Shown here: one piece after another, positions 11,301 to 23,100 of the stretch
How the letters are laid out: every line of letters begins with the position of its first letter
Numbering within the stretch: the first letter of the stretch is position 1
NCBI GenBank assembly: GCA_037893245.1
Contig: JBAIAA010000510.1
Coordinates: 434,001-498,000 of the forward strand
Direction: 5' to 3'
From: Crossaster papposus
Taxonomy: Eukaryota > Echinodermata > Asteroidea > Velatida > Solasteridae
DNA: 64,000 nucleotides
Program-made: the position numbers and the translations under genes
Notes under the pieces: generated by a model
Seen by the model: only the letters and a program-made list of their open reading frames with translations
What the model was told of the DNA's origin: nothing
The model's database searches: none

Positions 11301-12770
11301 GAAAGATTTGAGCACAATGACCATGAAATGCATGATTATGCCATCACACCAAAGCCCACAGCCACCAATAACTCGGAGCCGAATAATGTCTTGCTTAATT
11401 GCAAAGAGGATGAAGAAGTGATGGGTATGTGACCAGTTCATTTTTTTCGCCTAACTCAACAGGTCCCTTAAACAATATAATTTATAGTTTTGTAAATACA
11501 ATACCGTTTTAATCCCGTGTGATGTGTTAAAGTCGTGTCATGTCCGTGTGTCGTTTGTGTAACTGATGCCCACCTGACGCGCTCGGAGCGTGGAGCCGTG
11601 TCTAGCTGCTAGCGCCCTCTTGTGGCCAACTAAACTTTTTAGTAGGATGACTTTGCTTTTTATTTTACGCGCGCTACATTAAGCGAGGAATGCTGAATCA
11701 CCAGATTTAAACGAAAGTTTAACGAACTTTTCGTACCGCACAATATGCCAGCGGTAATTTGAATAATCCCAGTCATAGTTCGGTAAGTTTTCCTCTTCAG
11801 TGAATTGCAAATGTCAGTCGTTTTTGAAAATCTCACTTTGCCGCGAGGACCATCAAATATAGCTAGCCAAGCAGCCAGTGTATTTGCAAGCATCCACACC
11901 TTACCTTGCAATTATTTCTATTCCTGGATGGCGGCGATGGCATGGGCTTACCCCAAGTGGTGAGTAGTTCAAGACTTGTGTTTTATTCGTATAGTTTTGG
12001 AAAAACAACTACAATGTATCTTTATCATGTGTATTGGTTTAAATGTAAACTATTTCAACCTTTATTGGTAAATGTTAGAAAGCTTAATTACTCAGTGTTG
12101 TTAATTTCATGTTCAAATTTAGTATTTGGAATCGACTCTCCTAAAAATATTGTTGTTTTTTTTAACGTTCAGCAAACTCACATAAAGCTTTAATTATCGT
12201 GGCTACTTTATACCATTACATGTAGGCCTACTTTGAAAATAGTAATAGTTTTATAAATATTATTCTTGTTTTCACTAAATCGCAAATGATCATTCAAAAA
12301 TATTATTTCTCAACAATTATTTGTGCATCTTATTATTATTTCAGATATCTAGATACCGGTCTACAAAACATTCCCTTTGACTGTCGTTCTTACAGCCACA
12401 TCAATATTTATCGTTCTTATAGGCAAATCTTTCTTATATAGGCAAATCGTTCTTATAACCCCATTATTATTTATCATTATTATAACCCCATTATTATTTA
12501 TCATTCTTAGTACAACCCTATTGCTAGTGCTTTGTAGCCCTCGTTAGTTACAAGCCACCGATACATATACTTCATTGTCTCTATTTTAAATAAATCAAGT
12601 ATTTTGTGAATATTCGTTAAATTGTGTAAATAAATATATATATTCGTAGACAGACAATAATCTTTGCTTCCACACCCAATTGTATTTTATTGTTGTGGTA
12701 ACCGCTCGGTTGAGCAGAGAGTGGTCAAGCTGTTCATTTATCTTCTATCTCCCTTCCACTCTCCCCGGTT
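11301..12770. other. Non-pol stretch replacing RNase H
   Basis: These 1.47 kb sit where the RNase H of the Ty3-like element should be. They are AT-rich, contain short tandem repeats of TTCTTATAACCCCATTATTA at about 12410-12510, and have no recognisable protein. An inserted solo LTR of another element is possible (AATAAATATATA near 12628), but no flanking duplication was found. Confidence 0.4.
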
Positions 12771-12779
12771 ACAGGTACC

Positions 12780-14320
12780 ACACCCAAGTGTATCAACAAA
12801 GAAAAGTCGTCATGTAATGACGATGGTGATGAGGTGCATAGTTACACAGCCCAACCCGTGTGCACAGATGAAGTTGACAAAGATGAAGTTAACAAAAATG
12901 AAGACATACAAGATATAAGCACTAACCCCAACGCAAATACCAAGGCGCATGATTCACCACGATTGTACTGTTCCGTAATTGGAACTACCGAGGACGGAGA
13001 AGAAACCTCAGAGGAAAAGTCTGAAGAGGGCTGGAGGTCAGGAGACCTCGGGTGGACAGCCAACGACTTGAGAGAGTCGCAACTGAATGACCAAGACATC
13101 GGGACGGTACTCTGATGGAAAGAGTAAAGAGAAGAGCGACCAAACTGGGCAGAAGTATCTTCCGAGGGCAGAGTAGTTCAATCATATTGGACGCAATGGG
13201 AGCGCCTAGAAGTACGTGACGGAGTGATGTATAGACGATGGGAATCAGCTGTAGGTGATAAGATAACGTGGCAAAAGAATTGATGAAACTTCTTCACTGT
13301 GAACCGATGTCCGGACACTTGGGACGGAAAGACGTCTGACAGAGTTCAGAAAAGGTTTCACTGGTACGAGTTGCGAAGTGATGTAAGCAAGTGGAGCAAA
13401 CGTTGCGATATCTGCGCAACTCGTAAACAACCGCAGAAGCACCGTCGCAGCCCTATGAAAAAGTACAATGTCGGCATACCAATGGAAAGAATAGCCATTG
13501 GTGCGATGGGTCCTCTGCCAGTTTCAGACCGAGAAAATAAGTACATACTGGTCGTTGCAGATTACTTCACGAAATGGACAGAGGCATACGCCATTCCAAA
13601 TCAAGAAGCAACCACAGTCGCCAATGTTCTGACAGAAGAATTCATCTGCAGATATGGTGTCGATGTCCCGTTACAACTACACTCAGATCAGGGTCGAAGC
13701 TTCGAGTCAAAAGTGTTCTGTGAGGTTTGTTAGCTACTTGGCATCGACTCAAAGACTCAAACTACAGCACTTCATCCTCAATCTGGTGGTATGGTAGAAC
13801 GCTTCAATAGAACGCTTGAAGCAATTAATGCTCTCCATGTTCACGGCAGACAATCAACGTGATTGGGAGCAATATTTACCATACGTTATGATGGCATACC
13901 GAACTTCAATCCATGAAACAACGGGGTGTACACCTAGTGAGTAGATGATGGGCCGTGATTTGAAGTTACCTGCCGACTTATTGATGAAACGGCCTCCTGA
14001 AGACGAATACAACGGACACACAGAGTATGCCGAGAGACTACTTGAGAAGATGGAAGCAGTTCAGCAATATGCAAGAAAACACCTCAAGATGGCGATAGAC
14101 AAACAGAAAAGGAACTATGACCAAAAGGCAGAAAAAGGGGGTTATAAACGTGGAGACCCTGTTTGGTTATACAACCCGACCAAGAAAGTTGGGAATGTCC
14201 ATTTGTCATCACCAAGAGACTGAGCGGTGTAACCTATCGCGTGCAGAAAGGACCAAAGACAAAGCTAAAGGTTATACACAGCAACCAACTTAAGCCATAT
14301 TGTTGGACCAAGTAATTCAA
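12780..14320 (+). pseudogene. Ty3/gypsy integrase region
   Basis: After an acidic linker (12780-13115), an H2C2 zinc finger is readable (two His around HCEPMSGHLGR near 13300, two Cys in CDICATRK near 13405). The integrase core follows with its acidic triad: Asp in VVADYF (13560), Asp in HSDQG (13685) and Glu in MVERF (13797). The C-terminal part ends with a GDPVWLY motif near 14155 and a HSNQLKPYC motif near 14280. Stops and frameshifts at about 13115, 13250, 13733 and 13860 make it non-functional. It clearly belongs to the same element as the RT fragment upstream. Confidence 0.85.
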
Positions 14321-14590
14321 ATGGCTTTTGAAGGAAATAAGCAGTAAACAAGACACGAAATGTTGCCGAGAGGTAAAAGAAGTAAAAACTGGCCCTGCAG
14401 AACATGCAAAAGAAGTTCAACGAAAGTACAGGTTACAACGGGATGCAAGACGGGACAACGAGATAAAACTTCGGCAGAAAATAAAGAAACTAATCTACGA
14501 AGAAGCCAAAGAAGCAGGTGTTAACCAGAGAGATACAGAAACAAGCAAAATACACTAATTGATTGAACTATAAGGCAGTGGAATCAACCA

Positions 14591-15356
14591 GTGCACAATA
14601 CGCGCGCGTTTAGGCAAAAGACGCGTGACGCAGAATACTTTTGTCTGGAAAACGAATTCGACGTGACGAACAAGACGCGCGGTCACACTTCACATTTAAT
14701 CGATGAGGCAACACGTATAGTTGCCCTGCGGGAACAAAATTATTCAAAAACCGAAAAACTACAACAAGGGGGGACGGTGGTGGAGGCCACGGCCGGACCA
14801 CACTCCAAAAAGAAATAGCAAGGGTAGAGACGAACGAGAAGCGAAAGAAGAGAGAGACAGGGTTGACCGAAAATTAAATAAAGAAAGAGACGACAGGGTC
14901 CAGCGAAAATCAAGAGAAGAGAGAGAGAAAGTCGAGCGGCAATCAAATAAAGAGAGATGCAAAGTGGAGCGACAAGCAGTGAAAGGAAAAGGCAGTGAAA
15001 CTCCAAGGCCACTGCCATCGACCTACGAATCACTAAGTCCCACCCCCTCTATGAGAAAACGGCTAATTGATGACTTCGAACGGGCGACGGCTGAGATACT
15101 GGATGGTGTAAAGACAAAGATGAAAACATCAAAGAACACACCAGAGGAGGCACCGTCAACGGCTGATGTGCCGATATCTCCCAATATCTCTCAAACCCAC
15201 ACCTCCATTCAGTGCTTTCAAACCCAGATCCTCGGTATTTTAGATCAGCAAGATGGGAAGAGCCGAAGATACGAGGTCAGGTACACCGAGTACAACCTGC
15301 CTTTACAGGCAAAGCGAGGCCTACACTCTTGGACAGCCACATCTGGTAACCTTTGA
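14591..15356 (+). pseudogene. 3' ORF region of the Ty3-like element, Lys/Arg/Glu-rich
   Basis: Two overlapping frames (14591-14818 and 14721-15356) follow the integrase. The second encodes about 211 residues. Residues about 35-90 are a run of charged heptad-like repeats such as RKSREEREKVERQ, likely a helical coiled segment. A Pro/Ser/Thr-rich stretch and a final segment without known domains follow. No membrane anchor or signal peptide is visible, so there is no evidence for an envelope. It may be an accessory or shifted gag-like frame, or host sequence. I do not recognise a family. Confidence 0.35.
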
Positions 15357-15650
15357 TGTAAGTTCTCTACTTAATACTCCTAGCTTATAACTCCGGAGGA
15401 TTTATACTTCTTGGTGAGGGGAGTGTTATTCCTAGCACCAGTGAGTGGTTAAGCTCCCTCTATTGCCCCAGCCAGACGTAGCAGGGTGGTGTACCTGCAT
15501 CACCGGGCCCTTTCAATTCGTCTGGAAGGGTCCCATCGACTAAAGAGTAATCTGAAGTCGACCACCACACCTCGTCGCTTGGGGTGTAAAATACAAGGTT
15601 CAGTCTACCTGCTGATTGAAACATCATTGTAATATTCGTCATTAGTAATC
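15357..15650. other. No gene recognised
   Basis: This is intergenic sequence between the Ty3-like remains and block A. A 60-codon minus-strand frame (15460-15642) is present but matches no family I know. Confidence 0.5.
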
Positions 15651-16210
15651 AAACTGCGAATCCGAGTTGGGCCTACAGCAAGGTCCATCTAGCAGTCATT
15701 GTGTTAGAGAACAACAGAGTCCAGCGAAAGGGCTATGTAGCCTGGCTATCCAGCGCACCAGGGTCAGCCATCCTCAACGGTTCCCGAGTGAACATCAGTG
15801 GAGAAAAATCGTCGCGAAATGTCGGTGAGATACAAGTTGGTACAAAAACAAACACAGTAAAAATGGGTCATAAAAAATAGAAAAAAATAGAAACAAATAA
15901 TAATAATAGAATTGTCGCTTTTGGACGCGCGAATGTTTTGACAAACATAATGTGTAGCGCCCTCAAAAGTCGAGCCGCGAATAGTTTTAGTAATGGCGGC
16001 GCCCTTGGCCTATGTATATGAATATGAAACTTCGGCAAGAAACTTTTTCTTTTGATGTTTTATTTGGAGTTGAAAAGGCAACGTCAAAGGTAAAAAGGTG
16101 CCTGTTCAGTATGGAGAAAGTTCGTTTTTATAAAAGACTTGTATCTTTGATGTATGTCGGACTTTGTAGAAACATTTGTGCAAAACAACATTGTTTTGGA
16201 CGGCGTGTAC
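15651..16210. repeat. Left end of duplicated block A
   Basis: It matches 38691-39309, starting exactly at AAACTGCGAATCCGA and continuing through the TAATGGCGGCGCCCTTGGCC block to TTTTGGACGGYGTGTAC. The B copy carries a small extra hairpin (GAGCTATATTAAAG near 38987). No coding evidence. Confidence 0.85.
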
Positions 16211-17742
16211 TACTACATCATGTACAATGGAGAAATAAGACACAGGTCTAGGCTAGTGTAGAACAATTTCAAATACATTTTATGCCTTTACAACTGTTAA
16301 CATCATTTAGAGTATATTTTCAGGAACATTTTGAACCATAAATTAGCTCTATACGGTGCTGCTGAGCAAATTTACTGCGATTTTTGTGCGAGGACAGTTC
16401 AAGTAAGTTTATTACATGTATTGGTTAAATGGCACAATTTATACTATAGTGATTGTTACATAATTGCCAGCCACGTTAGACCATGGGACGAAGTCACAAA
16501 ATCCTTTCAGAAAGACATTTTCGTGATCCCCAACTTGGTACATGATAAAACTTTCACAAATTGATCTTTAGGGCATACCTAACAACGTTTGGGGTGTTCA
16601 TTTTTGCAAAAGTGGCACTTTGGAGAGTTATTTCACGTACAAAGTTTGATGGGGCGAAAATAACATGGGGCGAGTTGGTTTTTCTCGCCTAGTTTTCATA
16701 ACAAATTCGCCCCAAAGCCAGTTCGCCCCATACTTTTGTTAACCTAATATTGTATTGACTCAAGCCAACTCGCCTCATAGAGCATGTACACGACAGGAAA
16801 AAGTTGCCAGTGACAAACATGAACTATTACCATCGTTTAAATGTAAATCACTCTTGATGGGTTCCCAGATGGATCCATTTAAGTGTGTTATTATATAATT
16901 GATTGATAAATAAAATGGCTTATATTTAATTTCAATCTGCAATGGTTTTTTTCTATTTTTTTTTTTTGGGGGGGGGGGGGTGGGTCAATCAGCTCAGTGT
17001 TTTGTTTAAAGGGGAATTTTAATGGGTTTCATGCAAGGCGAGCTTGTAATTAAATACATAATAATGAAATACATCAAAAGATAAGATTCACACAATATGT
17101 ATTGTTTGTCATTTTATTCTTGTCAGCACTAGTACATAAACTTCAGTACTCACTCATTTTTTTGTTTATGGAACATAACTTGCAAAGTGACATTAAAATA
17201 AATAGAATTAACAAATGAATGTTCAACATTTGTGGCCCTGTACCCACGTTTTGGTTGCTGTGGTCCAGGAGTGATAGTGCCTGCCCCAACCCTACAGTTT
17301 ATTTTACAATGGACCTGTAACATTACTGGGAAGCTGAATTGTTTGTGATTAAAGTCATGGTTGTAATAACATTTAAAATTACAGAAATGGTGAATTGTAT
17401 GCACCATTTGCAAATAATAATTACATTTAAATTTGTGTAAATGCCTATTTGAGTACCATATTTTCTCAGTAAGAGGGATATTCATACTCCATCATGGATG
17501 TTTCAGTATGTAGCTCTAATAAGTTTTAACTAGGTTACACTTTTCAATTAGAAAAAGCCTTGAAAATAGTTGCCCTCATTGGAACAGGGATAGTGGAAGT
17601 TAACTGAATGAAAAATGTCAGAAAAATGCTCCTGACTTGTCTTAAATATTTAGTCATTTAGTACACAAAAACCAGTTCCAGCATAATTCTCTCAGCTTTT
17701 AACAATCACAAAATCACTGAAGTGAGCACATTATTGTTACAA

Positions 17743-17918
17743 TTATTCACAACCCATGCGATTTGGGGCAGATAATGCACATAGCCGGTACGACATGCTT
17801 CTAATGTTGGGGCTTAGATAGTAGGCTGGCACTGGATCTGAGTAAACACAAGTCTTCTGTGGAGGTCTGTCATTAGCCCTGCTCGTCTCCTGATTAGCAA
17901 CTGCATATAAGGTTAAAT
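17743..17918 (-). CDS. Second (last visible) exon of the zinc-domain-like gene
   Basis: A strong acceptor (pyrimidine-rich CCCTTCTTTTTTCTCTCTAG) opens an exon that reads in phase 1 from the upstream donor, giving DLTLYAVANQETSR and so on to the stop after APNRMGCE. The phase agreement with exon 1 at 19020 is what joins the two. The encoded 58 residues contain no motif I recognise. Other exons could be skipped between 17919 and 19019. Confidence is moderate because the join is inferred from splice signals and phase only. Confidence 0.45.
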
Positions 17919-19019
17919 CTAGAGAGAAAAAAGAAGGGAAAAATACAATCAATGAGGGAATTTGGAAATGACTTGTTACAAGAATTTTTTTTTTTTTAAC
18001 TCGTCACTTGTCCCAAAGTTGCACACGCTTCCCACCCCCCCCCCCCCCCCCCCCCCCCCACCCCCACCACAAAAAAATTAATTGAAATAAAATGTCTTTA
18101 GTTGAACGGAATTTTTACGATTTGAAATGCAAACTTGCCGTACAATGCATTTTCCTGAGATACCGGTATGGTCTTATTTGTAACCTTGTACAAACACAAA
18201 ATTGCTCACACCTAATGTTTTCTCAAACACCCCCCCCCCCCCCCACCCTTATAAAAAGGGGATAAAATATAGGTGTATACATGTACTTAGCCAGAGCTGG
18301 CTAATTTTTTTTGACATAAACGAGATTTGACGAGCTACATGTATGCGTAGGCCGTAGCTAAGTTGTCGTGAATCCAACAATTTCATTTATTAAATTAGCA
18401 CGCGGAGTTTCTGTAGGCTGTGTCCGGATTACTTCGCTGCGGCTTGAAATTATGCACGAGTCTATGGTAGCAGCTACAACCACATTTTATAGACTCGTGT
18501 ATAATGCCAAACTGCAGCCAGAAGGCAAAATAGCGGCCAACGTTCATGCTGGATATAGAAAAAAATTCGCGTGAAAAAAGATATCCATTTTAAAAATGAA
18601 TTGTAACCTCGAGTTGAATGACAATCTTTTGACTTTTTGTATTGTATTATTACAGTTCACTTCCTCTTTGGTCAATATCAAATATGTTTTGTATGTGTTG
18701 TCGGTGCTGTGCGTGTTGTCGGTTATTAGTATGACCCCCGACAACATGCACAGCACCGACAACACATTCATTCCATAACATATTCTACATTGACAAATGA
18801 CAAAAGAAAGAGTTACATAACTATAATAACATAAAGCGTGTTCGAATGTGTGGCCCCGTATATAAGGTCAATATCATAGTTAAGAGAATATGGCCTGTTG
18901 GCGTAAATGTCATTTAAGAGCATCAGAATCTTTTTCGGAACCACAAACAAACACTGATGTGAAAGCTTCACCCTGAACGAAGTCTGAAGTCTAGGCCTGA
19001 ACGTTACTGCAACACCTAC

Positions 19020-19377
19020 CGGTTCCAACGATTGTCCTTTGTCGTTTCTCTTGGACAGCTGTGACTTGATCTATCATATTGATGTCCGTAAACCGGGCGT
19101 AGCAAGATCGATAAAATCCAACATGTTTCGGTTGTCCGCGGCCGCCTAGCCTGCTGATGCTAAACCCATCCGCTCTCTGCAACGCGGAGTCATGTTTGGC
19201 CAGTAATTATCTCGCTATATCTGACTGTTTTCCCTTCAAACTCTTCCATTTGTCAGCAAACTCGAGGAAGCGAGACCAGCTTTGATTAGAAAAAGGTGAA
19301 ACCCTGCCTTTGGCTCCAGAATCACAGTGCAAAATGCACATCAATAAAGGCTCGGCGTCGTCTTTAGAAGCCGCCAT
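19020..19377 (-). CDS. First exon, Cys/His-rich N-terminal domain gene
   Basis: It starts MAASKDDAEPLLMCILHC, continues through a FSNQSWSRFLEFADKW segment and ends near GFYRSCYARFTDI. The arrangement C-x2-HC, then SW plus an aromatic/basic helix, then Y-x-x-CY-x-x-FT resembles an N-terminal Cys/His module I associate with multicopy, often transposon-linked invertebrate proteins; it has no settled name that I can give. One in-frame TAA near 19206 (after SDIAR) splits the frame, so it is a recent pseudogene or a polymorphic or erroneous base. The donor ACCG|GTAGGTG lies at 19019. CCAAT boxes and an E-box lie upstream. Confidence 0.55.
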
Positions 19378-19426
19378 GTTGGATTGCTGTACACTGGGTC
19401 AGAAACTGTGCGTAACGAGAGCGCTG

Positions 19427-19493
19427 ATTGGATGCCGACGGAGATTCACAACACAGTATTTCCGATTGGTCACAATTTAGGTTTAGTCACGTG
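19427..19493 (-). promoter_or_regulatory. Two CCAAT boxes and a CACGTG E-box
   Basis: Reading on the minus strand, CCAAT elements occur at 19427-19431 and 19465-19469, and CACGTG at 19488-19493. They are 50-120 bases upstream of the ATG of the exon ending at 19377. This spacing suits a TATA-less promoter; the role is inferred. Confidence 0.4.
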
Positions 19494-19879
19494 AGTGCCG
19501 TTTTGTTAAATGAAACTTTGTTTCAGTTTTGGCTTCAGTTATGCATTTTGGCAATAACGCTGGAGCCACGTACGAGCCAAAGCCTAGGTTCATGTAACGG
19601 CAAGTTTTGTAAAAAAAATAAAAATCGGTCAATATTTTTGCCAAAAATACACCAAAAGTGCCACTTTTGCAAAAATGAACAGTCATTTTTGTATTTAGCA
19701 ACAACAACTTGAATGAACTTCGATGTTTTCATTTTGTACCAAAATGGGGATCACGAACGAACACAATAATCGCACTCGTCCCATGGTCTACGTGTACAAA
19801 CTGCAATACATGTACAATAATAGTGTACTACTACTATACTACTAGAGGTGTAATTTATCTTCGGGTGTAGGCTAATTGC

Positions 19880-20110
19880 CAAAAGGTCAGGTCAAATGTC
19901 AGATCAAATGTCAGGTCAGGTCAGGTCAAAGGTCAGGTCAATGGTCAGGTCAATGGTCACCGTTGACTTTTTTTTGTTAAATACAAATTTCCGGAAGCGA
20001 TAAATATCTATAGACTTCATGTTGTGGTCAAGTGAGGTCAGGGCTGGATGTCAGATCAAATTAGGTCAAATTTTGGGTCAAAGGTCAGGTCAAACAAGGT
20101 CAAATGTCCC
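19880..20110 (+). repeat. AGGTCA-rich degenerate tandem array
   Basis: The hexamer AGGTCA and close variants (AGATCA, TGGTCA) recur more than fifteen times in two clusters, 19885-19960 and 20030-20110, often as back-to-back direct repeats. AGGTCA is the nuclear-receptor half-site consensus, but the pattern also fits simple repeat expansion. Confidence 0.7.
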
Positions 20111-20239
20111 AGGACGTTTGCTTTATAAATGACATTTTACATGATTAATTATAGACTTAAATTACGTTTTCGGTTTAGGTTTTGAGTTGTCAAATCAAAT
20201 CGGGTCAGGTGAGGACAATGGTCACATTCTTTTTATATC

Positions 20240-20600
20240 ACCAGACGGCCATGTCCAAATGTTGAAAAAGGTGATTTTTGGGTCCAAGTTACTCGGACTA
20301 AGTAGGACCTAAAAATATCTCTTTTTTAACATCTGGTTATGATCTTGCGATAGTATGGTCCTAGGGAGCATCATTGGTTTTTCTACATTTTAATCAAAAG
20401 GTCACTTTTCCCATATGTTTGCCCAAAGAAACATCCGATTTCACCCTCAAAACGGCCACAAAAGTACTTGATAAGCCATCTGAGATGCAAGTACACATCG
20501 ACGAATAAGATTGTGGTACTAAAGTTTACATACGATTCGGATGAAAGTAAAATTTCAAGGTTAATTCAGCAAGCTGCATCAGAATTCAGATACTTTGGTT
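20240..20600. repeat. Duplicated segment shared with 39790-40035 and 43590-43620
   Basis: TGTTGAAAAAGGTGATTTT, CACCCTCAAAACGGCCACAA and ACATCGACGAATAAGATTG occur in the same order in block B. In B the homology breaks at 40031 where a 3.5-kb insertion sits and resumes at 43580. Confidence 0.8.
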
Positions 20601-20931
20601 TTGAAAAATAGTGCATGCCGACCGTACCACTATACGCGGGGGTGCACTGCGATGTCACAGGTCATTTTACAAAATCGTTCTACCAAACCTAATTGATAGG
20701 CCTTACGGAAGATAAGAAATAAGTATCAAGTTACATTTTGTATTTCTATGGAAAGAATTAATGTCAATACAATACAGTTGACCACGTATTAACAATTGGG
20801 CCTATGATAAAATAATAGTAGAGTTATTGTTAAATGAAATGACTTATACAAGTTTATTTCATCTAAGCTTTCTAGGTCAAGACGCTAGGATTATTGTGAT
20901 TTGGAATAATACATGGAGGAGTGGTTTATGA

Positions 20932-21012
20932 CCAATCAGGGTATTGCAAAGGACATTTTTGTTATTAGGTGCAAGCTCCACGCGTTATGTACGCGCCCAA
21001 ACCGCTATAAAA
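20932..21012 (+). promoter_or_regulatory. CCAAT and TATA promoter, copy A
   Basis: CCAAT is at 20932-20936 and TATAAAA at 21006-21012, in good relative spacing for an RNA polymerase II promoter with a start near 21035. The same arrangement survives in block B (43926-43930 and 43999-44005). The oxidase ATG is about 600 bases downstream, so either the 5' leader is long or spliced, or the promoter serves another transcript. Confidence 0.5.
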
Positions 21013-21788
21013 GACGAGCCAAATCAATGCTCGGGGTTCAGAGATTCATATCGATGTTCAGGTCGTGGACTGGTTCTGGCCCGGTAGACCTAGTACACGG
21101 AGCGCGTCTTACTCGACGTTCGATTGCAATATACATTGACGCTTCATCTTATTGTTACACACATAGACATTCAGTTTATGCGCATTAGGCATAGTGTGTG
21201 CAACAATACGGGCTACGATCAGTGCGCTACGCTCATTGCGCACATCAGCATACATTTACACACAAATACCGTGGTCGTGCACAGAAAGATAGTAAAAATG
21301 GAAAATACCATGTGACTAGCTCTCGGTCAATCAAAACACAGAATCTGTGGGTAAACTCATGCATTTTTATGCAATCAAAAAAATATATGATGGTTAAATA
21401 AATTGTATACAGAAACAAGAAAAATTGTCAAAAATTACCCTATGTACAGAACACCCCGTACGTACATGTATCAACTGAATACTTTCCTTATCATGACGAC
21501 CTACGACTTTTCCGTTTACATTTTGTATTTACCTGACCTTTTCTGTTTGTGTTTTTTATTCATGTAATTTAGTGTCATACTACTAGCTGTACGTGATAAC
21601 CCCATCGTTTGTCAGTCATGTCTGCAACTGCAACTGAGGTATTTGACGTTTGTGTCAGCGGGGCAGGTTTGTGGGGCAGTGCAGCCGCCAAATATTGCTC
21701 AGAGTGGCCTGGTATCTCAGTTTGCCTTAACGGACGCAGCGAACCAGTCACGAAGAGGTATGATTTTTGTTTCCCACTCGGGATTTAA

Positions 21789-22138
21789 AGGTAGGATACA
21801 CCATTTGCGATATCGCAACATTTTACTACCAAATTATTAGGAAATATCTTACTTATTTGTAGGTAAATAATGATTGTAGGCATCCAGCAAATAGATTGTG
21901 CTAGATATCCTTTAATTGTTCTGAAAAATTGAATTATATATATTAAAAAAACAGGAACAATATAAGAACTACTGCCTTGCGGCGGTTAAAAACAAGTATT
22001 GTTTTTCTTGCTTTTCTTAACATCCATGATTGTAAAACTCCGGACAAGTCAGTTAAACAATGTTTACTATAAAATACAACCCCCAAAAATTTACCCATTC
22101 TTGATAATTCAAGCAATTACTGATGGTGTATCCTACCT
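21789..22138. repeat. TTAA-flanked MITE M1 in oxidase intron 1
   Basis: Ends AGGTAGGATACACCAT and its reverse complement are flanked by TTAA at 21785-21788 and 22139-22142. Its reverse complement is similar throughout to the MITEs at 24617 and 26480. It is present in all three oxidase copies, so it pre-dates them. Confidence 0.85.
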
Positions 22139-23100
22139 TTAAAATCTTTTGAGGGGCACATTGTCCAAATATATCCAAGACATCAAAAATATTTTACTTA
22201 TTGTCAGTTGTACATTTTTATTGTTTGAAAGCAGCAAAAGTTCTCAAAAATCTAAAGAAAATTGCTCGACAACTAACCTGACGAAGGTTTAGTTCTGTGA
22301 ATGATATTGATTCCAAGAAAATAATATTCTTAGATTTTGATATGGAACCAACTGCTTGATGGAAATTTCAAAAAATGCATCTCTGGGACACATCTTAAGA
22401 CTACTTCAAAATTCTTTAAAATGACAGCATGCCAGAGAAATAATTTCACAGAGAGTTTATAGGGTCATTAATATGTTTACATATTTTGGTGTGAGTGCTA
22501 GTACTACAACACTGGAAGAATAATTTCAATTATATTTTATTTATTTTTTTAAGAATTATGAAAGCCGGTAATCGGTGCCCATTATGATGAGGGACGAGTA
22601 TTTAGTAGAATCAGCAGAAGTTTTGAATCGGGAGAACTTGGCAGACGAGCAGCTCAAAGGTTCAGTGATATCGAACGAATGACAGGTAAGAGATAAATGC
22701 ACGCACGTGTGAATGCATGTGCGGATATTTCACGCGTACTGTGAACCTGTGAACCATTGACGTCCACAGGATGCGGGAAGAGGTTACAGATTGTAGACTT
22801 GCGCACGCCCAAAGTCCGTTTTGCCATTTTTGCAAGATCTTTAGAGGAAAAATGGGGTGAGGATTATGTTTTTGTTTAAATGAAGAGGAACTCTTTGAGA
22901 AGCCCAGAATCAAAATTTGAGTTTAAAACAAGTTTCTGGAAATGAGAAAAGTGAGTATTTGGACATTTTCCCAACTACACAGATACAAAGGAATAGGTAG
23001 GACTGTGTTGTTTGTTGTCGTCACTTTTGTCTCAAAAATGTTGGTCATCTGAAAAATCATATTATAGTTTTCAATTGTAGAAGACCACTTATTTAGGGCT

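Larger units (their letters stand above)
16460..19800. mobile_element. 3.3-kb segment bounded by inverted repeats
   Basis: 16460-16620 and 19640-19800 are imperfect inverted repeats. Shared phrases in mirrored order are AGACCATGGGACGA, TCGTGATCCCCA, TTGGTACA and GTTCATTTTTGCAAAAGTGG. The segment is absent from the paralogous block B, so it is probably an inserted transposon. It encodes the two-exon minus-strand gene described separately. Exact ends and a target duplication were not resolved; a GTGTACTACTAC direct repeat lies outside on both sides (16206 and about 19829). Homopolymer C tracts lie at about 18034-18063 and 18229-18246. Confidence 0.5.

Noticed and set aside
15460..15642. 60-codon minus-strand frame resembling an exon with an acceptor-like TTTCAATCAG
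   Set aside because: No family recognised, no donor or partner exon found.
17150..17485. 111-codon minus-strand frame
   Set aside because: Composition is AT-driven, with no domain; probably untranslated sequence of the two-exon gene.
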